A stretch of DNA of 64,000 nucleotides from Mercenaria mercenaria (taxonomy: Eukaryota; Mollusca; Bivalvia; Venerida; Veneridae), in the NCBI RefSeq assembly GCF_021730395.1, contig NC_069371.1, positions 50,354,001 to 50,418,000 of the forward strand, written 5' to 3'. A program made the position numbers and the translations under genes. The notes under the pieces are model-generated. The model saw only the letters and a list, made by a program, of their open reading frames with translations, was not told where the DNA came from and searched no databases. Of the stretch, positions 21,801-33,620 are shown in pieces; the stretch's first letter is position 1; each line of letters begins with the position of its first letter.

Positions 21801-23225
21801 TCATGTCAAATAGTGAAAACAATATCTTCAAAAACACGAAATACTGTTATTTTACACTGGAACAGGCAATAAAAGCGCCACATAAATGCTCACAACATCT
21901 TGATAAGCAAAGGAGAAAGAATCTGCTCAATTTTGCCTGCAATACTCTGTCTGACTGGTTGAAACAACCAGTGATTTTGTTCGCACAGGGAAAGTTACAC
22001 CCCTCAAATTAGAAGGAAAAAAAAGCAGGTGTATGTTGCAACATTAGCTGAAGTAGTTCATACACAGCACTGATCAGCTGGACTGAAGAATACAATAACA
22101 TCAATAAAATTATATATGACATGTTTCTTGCAAAGTATCAAGTACGTGCTGGCAATGTCTCGAGTACATGTAATGGTATGGACATGAGTCTAGCTGAAAT
22201 TGTGACACATCGGCACATGTGACTGATGACTCTGATGATGACTATGAAGAAGTACTGTAGAGATGACCAATGTAATTGACACCGTATACGAAACAGACAG
22301 TGATTATGATGACTTAGGTGACTGAACCTAGCAACTTAGTTGTTTCTCAATCTTGATTTATGTGAATTTATCTGGTTAAACAGATAAGCGGTTGTAAGCG
22401 TGTATTTTTCAATTACTAAAATACACATTCAGTAACGTATCATAACGTAGGTTACAATGTCAAGGCTGTGCTATATGCATTTTTATATCGAACTTGATAA
22501 GATACTTGCATTATCTAAGTTTGAAATAATTATAAGGATTACATAAACAATCTATTGACTGAGAAAGGAAAATCTATATATCGTAAATTTTAGAAACGTA
22601 TATAATAATGGTAACGTACTTATTCTTAAAACTGTTGAACAATAATTTTTAAACACTAATGTTTTGTGTATCTGAAAATACTATACTTCTGACATATCAG
22701 ATATTTTCTGACAATTAAACCTATTGAATTAATTGATACGAGTATTTTTTATAAATTATAATAGTAACGTAAATTACAAAATGAATTGATCGATTTAGAG
22801 AACAAAACTAGGCAGGAACATTGACAGCAGCATATTCTGCATATCACTGAACCCACTTGCTAATGATTCTGGTTGTTTCTACCATATAAATCACCACATT
22901 CCAGTTTTATCATTTATTAAATAACTGTTAAGGTAACGTAAATAACAGGCTGTAACTCATAGAGAACCCGCTTGCCAGATGTCAGAATTCAGAAATATGA
23001 TCTACATACAAGGGGCTTCAAAACTAATGGGGTCTACAAAAATCCCTAGAGGGGGGGGGGGGGGGGGGTTTCACCATTCAGCTCTAGGCCTATATATCAT
23101 TTTCATAACAAACTTACTCAGTAAATATAACGTCTGTTTTTCTCGATAGGATATATGGAATGCAATTTATCCACAGTTAATTGCGTGTGAAATCTTGTGA
23201 AAGTCGCTGTTGATTTATTAGATAT

Positions 23226-24060
23226 AAACAGAGATTATAAACGTTATTTTGACTTAGTTGAACAAAATAACGGAACTACTGAAGTTTGGAAGAGAGGGGA
23301 AATAAATACAAATATGTTCGACTCGTCATTTACATCATCAAACCGTAATTGCCATATATATATATAAGTAGTTGCACAGTCAGTCCGCAAATCTGGATCC
23401 TGTAATTACTCGAAAAGTATTCAAGCTAGGTTCATAAAACTTGGTATATATATATAGACGGCAATATGTAGACAACAACAAGTGAAAAACACTACCGAAG
23501 TTTTATACCGGTAGGGGACTTCTGTATTGCCATTGCAATAATATCAGATTTTCACCTCCGTATCAAAAATTCAATTTCTTATTAACAAAAAAATACTAAT
23601 TCCTGATATCAAAACATCGGTGTCTTGATATCACAATCATTTATCGATAGAAAAATCGGTTTTTCTGATATCAAAAATCTATTTTCTTCCACTAAGAAAT
23701 CATTTCTTGATATAAAAATGCACACTTTTACATCTAAAAATCAAGCCTCTCGTAAAGGTGTTCAGACATATTTAAGCAACATTTTATGACATTTTTCGGT
23801 TTTAGTATATTCTTCCAAAGATTTAATTTCATTTTTCACCCACGATAGCGAAAGACGTCAACTATAAAAAAAAAACTCGTCTTATTTTCGTTACTTCGCC
23901 TTCCAGTAAACATGTACAGTACGAACATGTTAGGCGTTTATTCCATACCTCGTGTTTTTATTTCGATGTAAATGAGATGTGAAACCAAAATTTGTAGTCC
24001 TGTTTGGCGCTATTTAACCTATACTGTGTTGGTGCGCCGTAAAACCCAAAATTAAAAAAT
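23226..24060. other. Intergenic with repeat fragments, including a SINE-like tail
   Basis: 23400-23560 resembles a dispersed repeat (ACCGGTAGGGGACTTCTG; related GTAGGGGACT also at 29510). 23560-23720 is rich in GATATCAAAAATC words in alternating form. 24003-24056 (CTGTGTTGGTGCGCCGTAAA then A-rich) looks like the 3' tail of a mollusc SINE. No gene seen. Confidence 0.35.
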
Positions 24061-25918
24061 TAAACAATTTGGCGTTTATTCCCCGGATGGAATTGAGTCA
24101 AGACGGATCATTTATTAGCTCGACTAAAACACCGGAAACCGGAAGTGGAGTTTTACAGCTTTGTTTAAGGCGCTGGTTTACATTATCGACGGGGTAAACC
24201 AATATTTCTACAAAAGTAGTGTAATTTCTTCATTCAAATAATATTTTATTTGGTCATTAATTTATCATATGCTTATTTCGATAGGTTGTTTCTTTGACAT
24301 TGAAGTTGTACATTCTCATTTCGCCATATTGTTCTCGCATTGTTCGCGGTTCTCCAAAGTAGGAGGTGGTGTGAAATTTTGACCCGAGAACAATGTTTTA
24401 GGGCCTTGTTTCGTGTCATTAGGGCGATTCCATCTCGGGTCGGACACGGAATAACAAGAAGATCGAAGCGCCTAAGGACGCCCGTAGATATTGAAATTAG
24501 AGTTCATGAGTGGCACGAAACAGTCACAGTTGGCATGTGACCTCCAATCTTGACATCAACCTTTGAGTTAGTAGTCTTGATCTTACATGCAAAATCATTT
24601 TCTTCTCACGGTGAATGTTCGTGCAAAGCTCGTTGAATATAAATCATGGCAAGGTTTTTTATAGGACAAGAAAAAATGACAAAAAGTCTTCAGTTAGTTA
24701 GTGTGACCTTCACCTTTGAACTGTGCAGCGTACATTTTATAGTTTGAATACGAAGTTTCAGTACAGACGGAAGGGCGGACAAGCACCATCCTCAACTGGT
24801 TGGGAACTTATAATCTATGTACCAAGTGTATTACGTGTATCATAATACTGGCGAGCCAAGTGATAAAGTTATGTAATAAATGCATTGGATGGCCATTTAC
24901 ATAAAGTGATAGGTTGCCTAAAGTAGTTCAGAATCCAAAAACAAAACAAAACAAAAACAAACACAAAAAACAACAGAGGATCGAAAAATAGAAAATTATC
25001 TGTAGTTATCAAGGAACGCAATAAACTGTTTCCTTTTAACACCCTAGTTGATTCAAATAATATGCCGTTAAACAAAATAATGGAGCATTACTCTGAACTA
25101 CTTCCGTTATGATACACTTTGTGTTAGGTTTCAATGTAATATGTTAGTCACATGATTTTGAGCAGTAGGAGATGCACTGTTTCTAACCGGAATCTTGGTA
25201 TATCTAAACTTAAATGGGATTGTAGGGCCAAATGACAGTGAACTATCACACGTTTAAACAAAAGGTCCATGCAAAATATGCCAAATATGCTCCGGGCATT
25301 ATGTTTTTTCCAATATAAGTCTATGTAGTGAACCCCGGAGTGGAGCCAATTTTAACTCATGGGCATTATTTGAAGACTCTTAGTAAAAGACCATTAGACA
25401 ATGCCACATTCCAAATATCTAAGCTCTGTAGTATCTGTCGTTATTTTGTAGTGTCGCCCGGAATCGTCGTCATTTCGTGTTTTAGCAGCCGAAAATAACA
25501 ACAGAGCGAAAAGACGATATTGTCAGATATCAGCCACCATACTTTCAACCTCACATCACAATTCTTGACACGCACACGTAATCCATCTATTTTTTTCTTT
25601 AGCTCAAGGGCGCCGACTATATACAAATTAAAAGTTTCTGAAGAATGTAGAGAAAATGATAATGATCGTGAGAAACTAAGATCGTTACGTACGATTCAGT
25701 TACTTCAGCATAAAATTATATTTCTTGGGCTCGAGTCTCGTATAGATTCAATACTTTCAAATTCAGTTACTTTCAATTTGAACAACATGAGAATATTAAT
25801 AATGAGCACTGTATACTAGTGTTCAAACAAGAAAACAACTCTCCATTTGTATTTTTCATTACTAAAGGAAAATAAATAATAAGAATACATTATACAAAAT
25901 AATTAAATCCAGTGCTTT
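24061..25918. other. Intergenic with diverged repeats, no gene supported
   Basis: 24120-24540 contains CCGGAAACCGGAAGTGG and a 66-codon frame (24340-24540) without recognisable domain. 24540-24800 is a TGACCTNNA-style dispersed repeat ending in GACGGAAGGGCGGAC. 25260-25440 resembles a common bivalve repeat (GGGCATTATTTGAA, CCAAATATCTAAGCTCT). The 99-codon frame at 25520-25819 is not recognised. Confidence 0.35.
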
Positions 25919-25922
25919 TTAA

Positions 25923-26380
25923 AGCAGCATGCCTCCAGATTTGGCTAAAAAAATCTTTCTTTCAAGTGAAGTTGTGGTCATATTATGAACATTAGAATAT
26001 GAATTTTTGTTTCTAAAATATTTTAAAAATTCCAAATCAAGAAAAATGATGACCGCGTCGGGAATCGAACCCCGGACCGCCGCTGCAATAAGGACATTTT
26101 CCCGTCGTCGTAACCAATAGCGCTATAGCTGAAGTAGTGAATAATGACTTCAAAATATAGATATTTATAATCGAGACAGTTTACTTGGAGTAAAAGTGTG
26201 ACAAACGCTTTTCGATTTTCATCGTAAAATGTAGTAAAAACAGCAAATTCTCATGTGTTTCAGTAACATAAAGTTTGTCAGTAATTTAGTTTTAAAGCCT
26301 TCTTTAAATAAGAAATGTAGCATTTATTTCAAGATATCTAAAGAAAAAATTGTTGTCGAACGATCTGGAGGCATGCCGCT
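25923..26380. mobile_element. 458-bp MITE with TTAA target duplication and an internal tRNA-like sequence
   Basis: The left end AGCAGCATGCCTCCAGAT and right end ATCTGGAGGCATGCCGCT are inverted repeats (17 of 18 match). Both are flanked by TTAA (25919-25922, 26381-26384). TTAA target sites are typical of piggyBac and Kolobok elements, so this is probably a non-autonomous member of one of these. It carries a tRNA-like segment on the minus strand at 26041-26135 with a B-box GGTTCGATTCCCG and an A-box-like TAGCGCTATTGGTTA. No protein is encoded. Confidence 0.8.
26041..26135 (-). other. tRNA-like segment inside the MITE
   Basis: On the complement: TAGCGCTATTGGTTACGACG (A-box region), a spacer, then CCGGGGTTCGATTCCCG (T-arm/B-box). 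A normal seven-base acceptor stem is not found, so it is not called a tRNA gene. It could be a captured tRNA relic that still supplies Pol III boxes. Confidence 0.5.
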
Positions 26381-26384
26381 TTAA

Positions 26385-27140
26385 CAAATGGCATAATTAA
26401 TGTTGTTGAAAAATCAGCGCAATCTGCCGTTTGCTGCAACTAATTTCGTTATCGCCATTTTACATCGACTCATGAAAAAATAATATATTACTCCATTTTA
26501 CATTGTAAACTGTAACAAATTAAAACCAGTTTATTGACGTCATTCTATTTTAGTAACTATTGATTCCTTTTCACGAATCCAGAGTTAATTCACAAAAGTT
26601 TTTGTTATCAAATGATCATATATACGCCACAACCGGGGATCGAACTCGCGAACTATCGATTATAAGTTTTTAGTTTAACCAAACGCGCTAACAGGGCGGT
26701 TACTGAAACCAAAATTTGTTGTATAGACTCAACGTGATAACTTGGCATATTCACCCAACCTGTTACAGTAGTTAAAGGTTTAGGAGTATATCACCAAAAC
26801 ACAGCACCCTTACCTGCGCTCTTGAAAAAGTTGCCCCTCATAAAAAAGTCATCATGGTCAAACATGTTAATCAAGGTCAAAGGTCATATTTGTATAAAAA
26901 TCACAAAAATTGCATATATGAAAATGCATGTCTAATTTGGAAACTGTCAAGGGTAAACTTAATATCAATTAAATGTCAAAGGTCAAATTTGTGTGGAAAA
27001 ACAATTCGTAAAAATAGCTTTCTTACAATATTATTTTATTGGTTAGAAATAGTTTTGGCTTTATTAGTAACTGTTTGTTTTCATTTCAATGTATATATGT
27101 TCCACAATGTCAGTGATGAAGAGCATAAGAAATGAGTCAA
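26385..27140. other. Intergenic; second tRNA-like relic and AAAGGTCAAAGGTCA-style repeats
   Basis: 26630-26712 on the minus strand reads as a tRNA-like relic (TTAGCGCGTTTGGTTAA, then AGTTCGATCCCCGG). 26866-26990 has two copies of a block with CAAAGGTCA and a (T)TTTGTGT/ATAAAAA context about 100 bp apart, and a third at 27255. The 93-codon frame 26854-27135 is unrecognised. Confidence 0.4.
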
Positions 27141-28274
27141 GACCAAATCCGCTATTAACAGAATTTTCATTTACAAATTAAAACAAAACGGCACCTCAGC
27201 TTTTTTTTTCTTCAAAACATCTTGTTACTAGTCGCTGATATCAAATAATATATAATGCCAAAGGTCAAATGTGTGTGTAAAACCGCCAAAAATGAATCAT
27301 TTTTTTAAATATAATTTGAATGAAGAGATGTACATACCCAAGTGCATCTCAGAACAATGCCCGCTTAGGAATTTGAACTTTGACCTCTCAATTGGCATTC
27401 AAGCACGTTGCGTATATGTAGCTGCCTATACGTGAGTTCGTGGATGCAACCGTATCAATCACCGTAAAAAGCCCTTGGGTATTATAGAAGCCAGGTAGTA
27501 CTAAGTACTATTAGTATACGCCGGAAACCAGGCTAAGGTTGATTATGCATGGTCGGCTTTGATGCGCTCTTCAAAATCCTGAATTTTTGAAGAAGTTTCA
27601 TTTCTGGTCTCAGGGTCCATATTCCTTAGCCTTAAGAATGTCAGTCACCGTATTCAATTTTTATATGACCTAATTACACAAATTAGTTTTTAAGACATTT
27701 CTATAATTGCCAATTTCACATTCATGCAATGTTTCAACGCAATACTTGAAAATGTAACAGTGCCAGTGCAAATTTTATACTACAAGTCTGAACAAGTGAA
27801 TGAAGTATTGCCATGCAATACAAAGTCCCCTACTGGAAGGCATCTAATTTTCTCTACTGCAGTATATAACATAATGTACTGATATCTGTCAATGACGTAT
27901 CAACAATATTGTACTATATATACAATATGTTATAACAACACACTTGGATTAAAATGTGCATATATAAAAAACCCACAGTTGTTTTCATATTGAAATGTTT
28001 TTGCCGATTATAAAAAGTTATCATATAAGTTATTTATAGTACCAACAAAAGAAAATTAATCTTTTAAAAAGAAATCTATATAATATAATATAAGTCCACA
28101 AGTAACTCTTTACCAGGTAGAGATAGGTCAAAATACACCTAAAAATTGGATGTAACATGCATGTTGTACCACAGAAAAGTGGTCTCGATTTTTCTCTACG
28201 GCCAATAATAAAAAAGTTAAAATAAAATCTATTTATAGTAAAAACAAAGGGACGTAATTCTAAAAACAAGGGTG
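27141..28274. other. Intergenic, nothing recognised
   Basis: AT-rich DNA with short matches to dispersed repeats (AGTCCCCTACTGG at 27823). No coding frame, RNA gene or clear element boundary seen. Confidence 0.4.
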
Positions 28275-29255
28275 CCTCATGGTGGTGAACATTTGGTCCA
28301 AGTTACATCAAAATCCCCCAATGCATGAAGAAGAAATGCTCCAGACAAAGTCATTCTTGAATTTGACCTTTGACCTCTAAATATGACCTTGACCTTAGAC
28401 CTAGGGACCTGGTTCTTGCGCATGACAATCCGTCTTATGTTGGTGAACATTTGTGCCAAGTTATATCAAAATCCCTCCAATTTGACTTTTGACCTCTAAG
28501 TGTGACCTTGACATTAGACCCTGGGCTTGGGTTTTGCGCATGACATGTTGTCTCATCCAGGAAAATATTTGTGCCAACTGATATTTAAATCCTGTTTTGC
28601 ATGACAAAGTTATAGACTGGACAGGAAAAAAATCCTACTGACCTTTGATCTCAAAGTGTGACCTTGACCTTTAAGCTAGGGTACTGGGTGTTGCGCACGA
28701 CACGTCATCTCATCATGGGGAACATTTATGCCAAGCAATAATGTAATCCCTTGATGGATGACAGAGTTCTGGATCGGGAAAAAAACCTTATTGACCTTTG
28801 ACCTCCAATTGTGACCTTGACCTTTAAGCTAAGGGTCTAGGTTTTGCGCATGACACGTCGTCTTATCATGGGGAACATTTGTGCCAAGTAATATTAAAAT
28901 CCTTCATGGATGGGAGAGTTATGGACCGGACAAGAAAAAAGCCCCATTGACCTTTGACCTCCAATTGTGACCTTGACCTTTGAGCTAGGGGTCCGGGTTT
29001 TGCGCACGACACGTCGTCTCATCATGGGGAACACTTGTGCCAAGTAATATTAAAATCCCTTCATGGATGACAGAGTTATGGACCGGACAGGAAAAAAGTC
29101 CTGTTGACCTTTGACCTCCAATTGTGACCTTGACCTTTGAGCTAGGGGTCCGGGATTTGCGCACGACACGTCGTCCCATCATGGGGAACATTTGTGCCAA
29201 GTAATATTAAAATCCCTTCATGGATGACAGAGTTATGGACCGGACACGAAATTGC
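28275..29255 (+). repeat. Tandem array, about 6.5 units of about 157 bp, with nuclear-receptor-like half-sites
   Basis: GAACATTTGTGCCAAG or close variants start near 28287, 28445, 28561, 28720, 28873, 29029 and 29186, giving intervals of 153-159 bp apart from one short unit of 116. Each full unit carries TTGACCTTTGACCTC, TGTGACCTTGACCTTT, TTTTGCGCACGACACGTCG and ATGGATGACAGAGTTATGG. Homogeneity rises towards the right end. The array ends in GGACGGACGGACGGACG (29256-29275). The minus-strand frames at 28277-28459 and 28985-29200 are the array read backwards. Confidence 0.85.
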
Positions 29256-29525
29256 GGACGGACGGACGGACGGACGTTCTAACGAAACGGTATTTATGTG
29301 ACACCCCCATTGTTCTCTCTATTGTTCTAACAGTCACATAAAACGAAAAAGGTCACATAAACAGAACGGAATAAATGACATCAAAGAGAATGTACCGTTA
29401 TGCAGTCACTTAACCATCATTTCGCGGGCACAGACAGACGGACGGACAGACGGACGGACGGAATGACGGAAAAGCACATTCCTATAGTCCCCGAAACTGG
29501 TTTTCAACCAGTAGGGGACTAATAA
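29256..29525 (+). repeat. GGAC-rich tail and adjoining dispersed repeat
   Basis: Two GACGGAC tracts (29256-29275 and 29428-29465) are separated by TCACATAAA repeats, ending with AACTGGTTTTCAACCAGTAG, an imperfect hairpin near 29487. This is the kind of terminus used by the tandem-unit elements elsewhere in the window. Confidence 0.5.
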
Positions 29526-29989
29526 ACTTTACTGCATTATAGGCCTTGTGTAAGCATTGTTCTGATTTGTATTTCATTTATGCTACATCTGACATGCTCA
29601 CATAAAATGACTTACGATTTTGAAAAATCTTATTTTACATAAAAATACTAACAGAGAACTCTGTGTATCGCATGGTATATTGAAACACTGCCAGAAGATT
29701 TTTTGTACATGAAGCCTAACCATTAACTTGAAGGTTTAAGATAAAAGAGTGCAATAGACAATTGAATTGAAAATAAACTTTGGATAAACGGGTATGTATT
29801 GATGAATATAATTTAGCTCCCAGATATATGTCAATTGGAATTATGTGCATTCCTTATTTTTAAATCTTTATTGTAGAGAACCTCAAATCCACACGCGCTC
29901 CCATTTCAGTTTGGCGTTTCACGACTTTGTTGCTATTTGAAAGGGAAAATGAATGGCAAATTCCTAAAGTTGTTATAGAGGTAAAGAGA
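29526..29989. other. Intergenic, nothing recognised
   Basis: AT-rich, no open frame of interest and no recognisable repeat boundary. Confidence 0.4.
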
Positions 29990-30510
29990 GTTCATACGTT
30001 ATCCTTCAGAATCTTTGCTGTTAAAAGCAGTACGAGCCCAAATCTGTACTATTTGATATTGTTGGGAGTATTTAGAAGTCTGTAATGTTGGAGGGTTTGG
30101 ACAATACTTTGAGATTCGTTGAAGAACTTAAAGATCTTAAAGATCCTATTAAACATATAAACAAAGTTATCCGTATAGCTGACAGTTCTGGTGCAGGCTC
30201 GGTGTCGCAGGCTGGGTGTCGCAGATAATTGTGTTGGTGACAGCAGAATCAGGCGTGCAGAGGAACCTGCTAAAAAGAAGTTTGAAAGCATAATAATCTC
30301 TTAATCTGTCTTCCTCTCAAAAAACAGGTTGAGCATACCTGTGGGTAAGCGATCCTTGGAAAAACGCTAGTACACGCGTGACGTCGTCTGTTACAAGTGC
30401 GGCAAGTTGGGGCACTTTGCCAACCAATTTGCCAGGGGATTCTTCGACTTCGCTGATATCTTCAAGCAAGGACCCATGACAGTGTCAAGACCTTTAATCT
30501 AGTGCAATCG
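29990..30510 (+). mobile_element. Fossil fragment of a DIRS/Ngaro-like (YR) retrotransposon gag region
   Basis: Plus-strand reading shows LRFVEELKDLKDP..HINKVIRIADSSGAG, a conserved stretch I associate with gag-like proteins of tyrosine-recombinase retrotransposons in bivalves. About 200 bases on lies a zinc-knuckle-like CYKCGKLGHF segment near 30392. The fragment is short and broken by several interruptions. No reverse transcriptase, recombinase or terminal repeats are seen nearby. It is an old remnant, not an active element. Confidence 0.5.
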
Positions 30511-31400
30511 AAATCTATTACTTTTATCTAAACTGCAAAATGTTAATTCTTTGATTTTTGGACCTGAGTGTATTACCCTAGTATGTGAAAAAAAATCATG
30601 TAAAATTTTAGGATTACACAGTTGCTTTAGAATATTAATTATGATTCCTGGTGGCTTTATGTTTTAATTTGATTTAAAATTAGAATATTATTGTCTCTAT
30701 GTAGATCTTATTCATCACACTTATTTAGGTTTTTCCTGGATCATTAGTGGAAAAAAGACTTTTTTGCCAATCCTGGTTTTAAGCTTTGCGCAGTGCTTTA
30801 TATATTTTCACCAAATTTTGAATGGAGCCAGTTGGGCACGGCATTGCTCATAATACATGTATAAACATGATTTCAGAAGGTTACAATAGGCAAAGATAGC
30901 ACGGCTGCAAGGAGTAAGCTCATTTGCTATGGATACAATGAAACAGAATAAGACTATGTAAGTGAAAACTGTCATTTATAGCCCGTCTGATTTTTGAAAA
31001 AAAAGTCTACGAGGTATTGTCGTCACTTTATCGTCAGCGTCGGCTTTGGTTAATTTTTTTGTTTAGGTGCACCTTTTCTCAAAATCCGTAAGAGACTTTG
31101 CACACTTGTTTGTCATTATTAGATGACTATGTAGGTCAAGAACCATAACTCTAACCTACATTTTGTAAGAATTATGGCCTTTTTTTTTACTTATAAATCT
31201 GAACTATAACACTTTTCTTACATACTGACCAGCATTTGCAGACGAGCGATGTCACCCGTAGGCGGTGCTCTTGTCATTTTCTTAAAATGACATGCATTTG
31301 TAAAAGACATCAAAAGAAACTGTTATTTAAACAGTTCGTAGTAAATTATTGTTTTTCTAATAGAAATATAGTTCACTAAATAATTTCACCGGGAGATCTT
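30511..31400. other. Intergenic; dispersed-repeat end near 31260
   Basis: 31000-31285 has the form of a dispersed bivalve repeat (TCGTCAGCGTCGGCTTTGG, CATAACTCTAACC) ending GACGAGCGATGTCACCCGTA. Nothing coding is seen in 30511-31000. Confidence 0.35.
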
Positions 31401-33140
31401 CTAGTTTAGACAGTGTTGTTTTCGCTGATAACGGTTTGGAAAATGACTAAAAACTTGGAGCAATTGGGTGATTTGTATAATATGATATCCTGAACAGACA
31501 AATTCGTTTCTGTTTTGGTCCAATGAAGAAAAAGCAAAAACTTCTACTGCAAGAGAATTATTAGCCATAAAATATTCATTGCAAATTTTCATATCATGAT
31601 ATCTAAGTTAAAAGAAAAATCAGTACTTTGGTATACAGACTGTTTACACAATTTTTGAGAAAGGCAGCATGAGAGAAGCTAGATTTACATGATAAGCCTT
31701 CATTCTCGGGGCGTTTCTCACAGTATTTTCTTACAAATTCAGATGATAAGACGATATAATGTGATGGCTGATGGTATTGTACACAAAAGTGGCGCCATAT
31801 TAATCATTTTATTAAGGATATTCTTGTTGGTGACTGACAAGGGAGATAACCGTTTTTGTTGGATGCTGTTATATGTACATTATGTTATATCCAGTGTTTT
31901 CTTTGAAAATATTACGGATAATGTTGTTTTCTTCACCTGCCATCTCATCCCATAGCTGGAGGTATTGACCTCCGTTTAGATTTCCCTAGTTACATTTCTT
32001 TTACTCCAAATTTGAATCTTTTTAACTGATAAAGGAGAATTCAGAGAAATTGAGCAGTCTCAAATCTTCCGTAAAAGTTAAAACAATTACACAAAAGTTA
32101 CACAACGCAGTGTCTATGTTTAAGAAAGTGTCTCAGACGTTTCATTCGGAACAATAAAGTAACTTCTTTTTAACAAGTTAAGCTGAATGACGTATTTTTA
32201 TCACTGTTCAATTGACTATAATCTTCATTTTGTCTAAACCTCCCGTCTCTGCCTTCAAGGCTTATTTTGGGAATTAGGTTTTATGCCATTTCATTAGTTT
32301 ATAGTCAAAAACTAATGATACTCCCGTGCGGATGTGCATATACCCAGCTAGCAGTCTTAACACGGATATTTGTTATGAACAGATTCTGGTCATTAAAGTT
32401 TACAAAGGAGAAATCTTAGTCATCTTGAAATGTTTATCAGATATAAAACTTAACAAGTCTTGCATTCTGAAGATGTTTACAAATCAAGTTGACAGAAACT
32501 ATAACATACTACACTGAATCATAACAAAAACTTTACTAAATGCTTATATTATGCATAATTGTATCATCGGAAAAATCGAAAAATAATGTTACACCCGTGC
32601 TTTGATTTGCCTTCTCTTCTCTCATATATAACTTCGTTGCGATGGAATTGTGTGTCAAGAGTAATATGTCGATTTTGTAACATCCCCGCGACGTCAACCA
32701 TCCGATTCATAATTGTGAGGTTCCTGATAGTAACTTGATATGGTTTCCAGAGAGAGTTGCATTTTGCTGCCATCAGCCGACGTTATAGGGCAATCACTTC
32801 GGAAACAATGTCAAATAACATAATGTATTTATCAGCAGCTGATAGACTTCGAGGTATTTTCAGGTATTTGCCACAGTCTCCTATAGCCTCTTTCTGTCAG
32901 AAGAATAAAAACGGAACACTTATAGAATAGCGAACATAATTTTACAGGATCTATAACTTCATAACGAGTTGGAAATCTGCTGCACAGTCGTCTCCCCTTA
33001 TAGGCAGCAAATTCGACATATAAAACGTACAAACGGAGTAGCAAACTAGAACAACAAAAATGTTTAGAATTTCCTTTTCAAATAGCACATTAACAATAAA
33101 AAATCTCTAAAAAATATATTTAAGAAAAGAATGATATATT
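31401..33140. other. Intergenic, no supported gene
   Basis: Several 60-90 codon frames exist on both strands (31689-31955 plus, 32564-32773 and 32832-33044 minus). They have no recognisable domains, signal peptides or splice-paired neighbours. Composition is ordinary AT-rich. Confidence 0.35.
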
Positions 33141-33620
33141 TTTTCACTTCCGTTCGATTAGGATTTTCTTCCAAGCTTTTCTAAAGCTTCTCGGAAGCTA
33201 TTCTCTTGGGCCCAAACGAACGGGGCAGTTGACAAACAATCTTGTCAGTTGAGGTTCTCGCAAAAATGGTAAGATGCCAATTTGGCAGCTTTCACCAGAG
33301 CCAAGTTCGGACTTGGAGCCAAAGACTTCAGTGTACAATTATTGCAGTGGTAGCTTTTGAAAACTTCGAAAGAAATTCAATAACTAGGAAATGCTTGGGT
33401 CTATAGTCATCGGAATGGCGGTGGTTGATTGTATCCTGAAAATGACATTGATTTTGAGATCATTAGGTCGAGGTTACAGTTTCCAGATAATAACGCAAGA
33501 AAGCTTGGGCCTAGGATCTCTATAAACTTGATACGAAGGTTGACTATCACCTACAGAATGATGACCCCTAACAGGTTCGAGTGATCTGCATCAGGGAAAC
33601 TGTTTTTCGTATATAGCACA
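33141..33620 (-). repeat. Dispersed repeat copy
   Basis: Read on the minus strand, 33600-33400 contains GGGGTCATCATTCTGTAGG, ATCCTAGGCCCAAGC and TTATTATCTGGAAACTG in an order I recognise as a common bivalve dispersed repeat. 33141-33400 has short inverted words (AGCTTTTCTAAAGCTTCTC) but no clear boundary. No gene. Confidence 0.35.

Larger units (their letters stand above)
19123..23092 (+). mobile_element. 3,970-bp DNA transposon with long inverted ends, 3-bp target duplication
   Basis: Ends are fixed by comparison with the empty site at 49659-49661. The flanks rejoin exactly with TAT duplicated (19120-19122 and 23093-23095). The inverted ends start TAGACCTTGAGCTGA (left) and TAGGCCTAGAGCTGA (complement of right). 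Both then have a C/G run, CTCTAGGGAT, GCCATCTGGCA-like and GTTACAGCC, continuing as a diverged repeat of about 150 bp. GTAACGTA-type words repeat beneath both ends (19253-19425 and 22433-22935) and may be transposase binding sites. Inside are decayed frames of one protein (see 20170-21800). TIR sequence and a 3-bp duplication do not settle the superfamily; CMC (Chapaev3-like) or PIF/Harbinger are options. Confidence 0.8.
17500..23225. repeat. Segmental duplication, copy 1 (C1q locus)
   Basis: Matches 43630-50018 in the same orientation. Shared landmarks run from CGGTTATTTGTTTGGGCATG (17523) through TTTGTATTTAGATTACTGCG (17712) and the whole C1q gene to GTGAAAGTCGCTGTTGATTT at about 23198. The copy is interrupted by a 3,970-bp DNA transposon (19123-23092) that is absent from copy 2. 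Confidence 0.85.

Noticed and set aside
24340-24540. 66-codon Arg-rich frame downstream of CCGGAAGTGG (ETS-like)
   Set aside because: No domain, no downstream exon and no support beyond length.
26041-26135. Functional tRNA gene
   Set aside because: A and B boxes are present but no proper acceptor stem; it lies inside a MITE.
28275-29255. CRISPR-like array
   Set aside because: Units are long contiguous tandem repeats without short repeat/unique spacer alternation, in a eukaryotic context.
32564-33044. Minus-strand frames as exons of one gene
   Set aside because: No recognisable domain and no convincing splice pairing between them.
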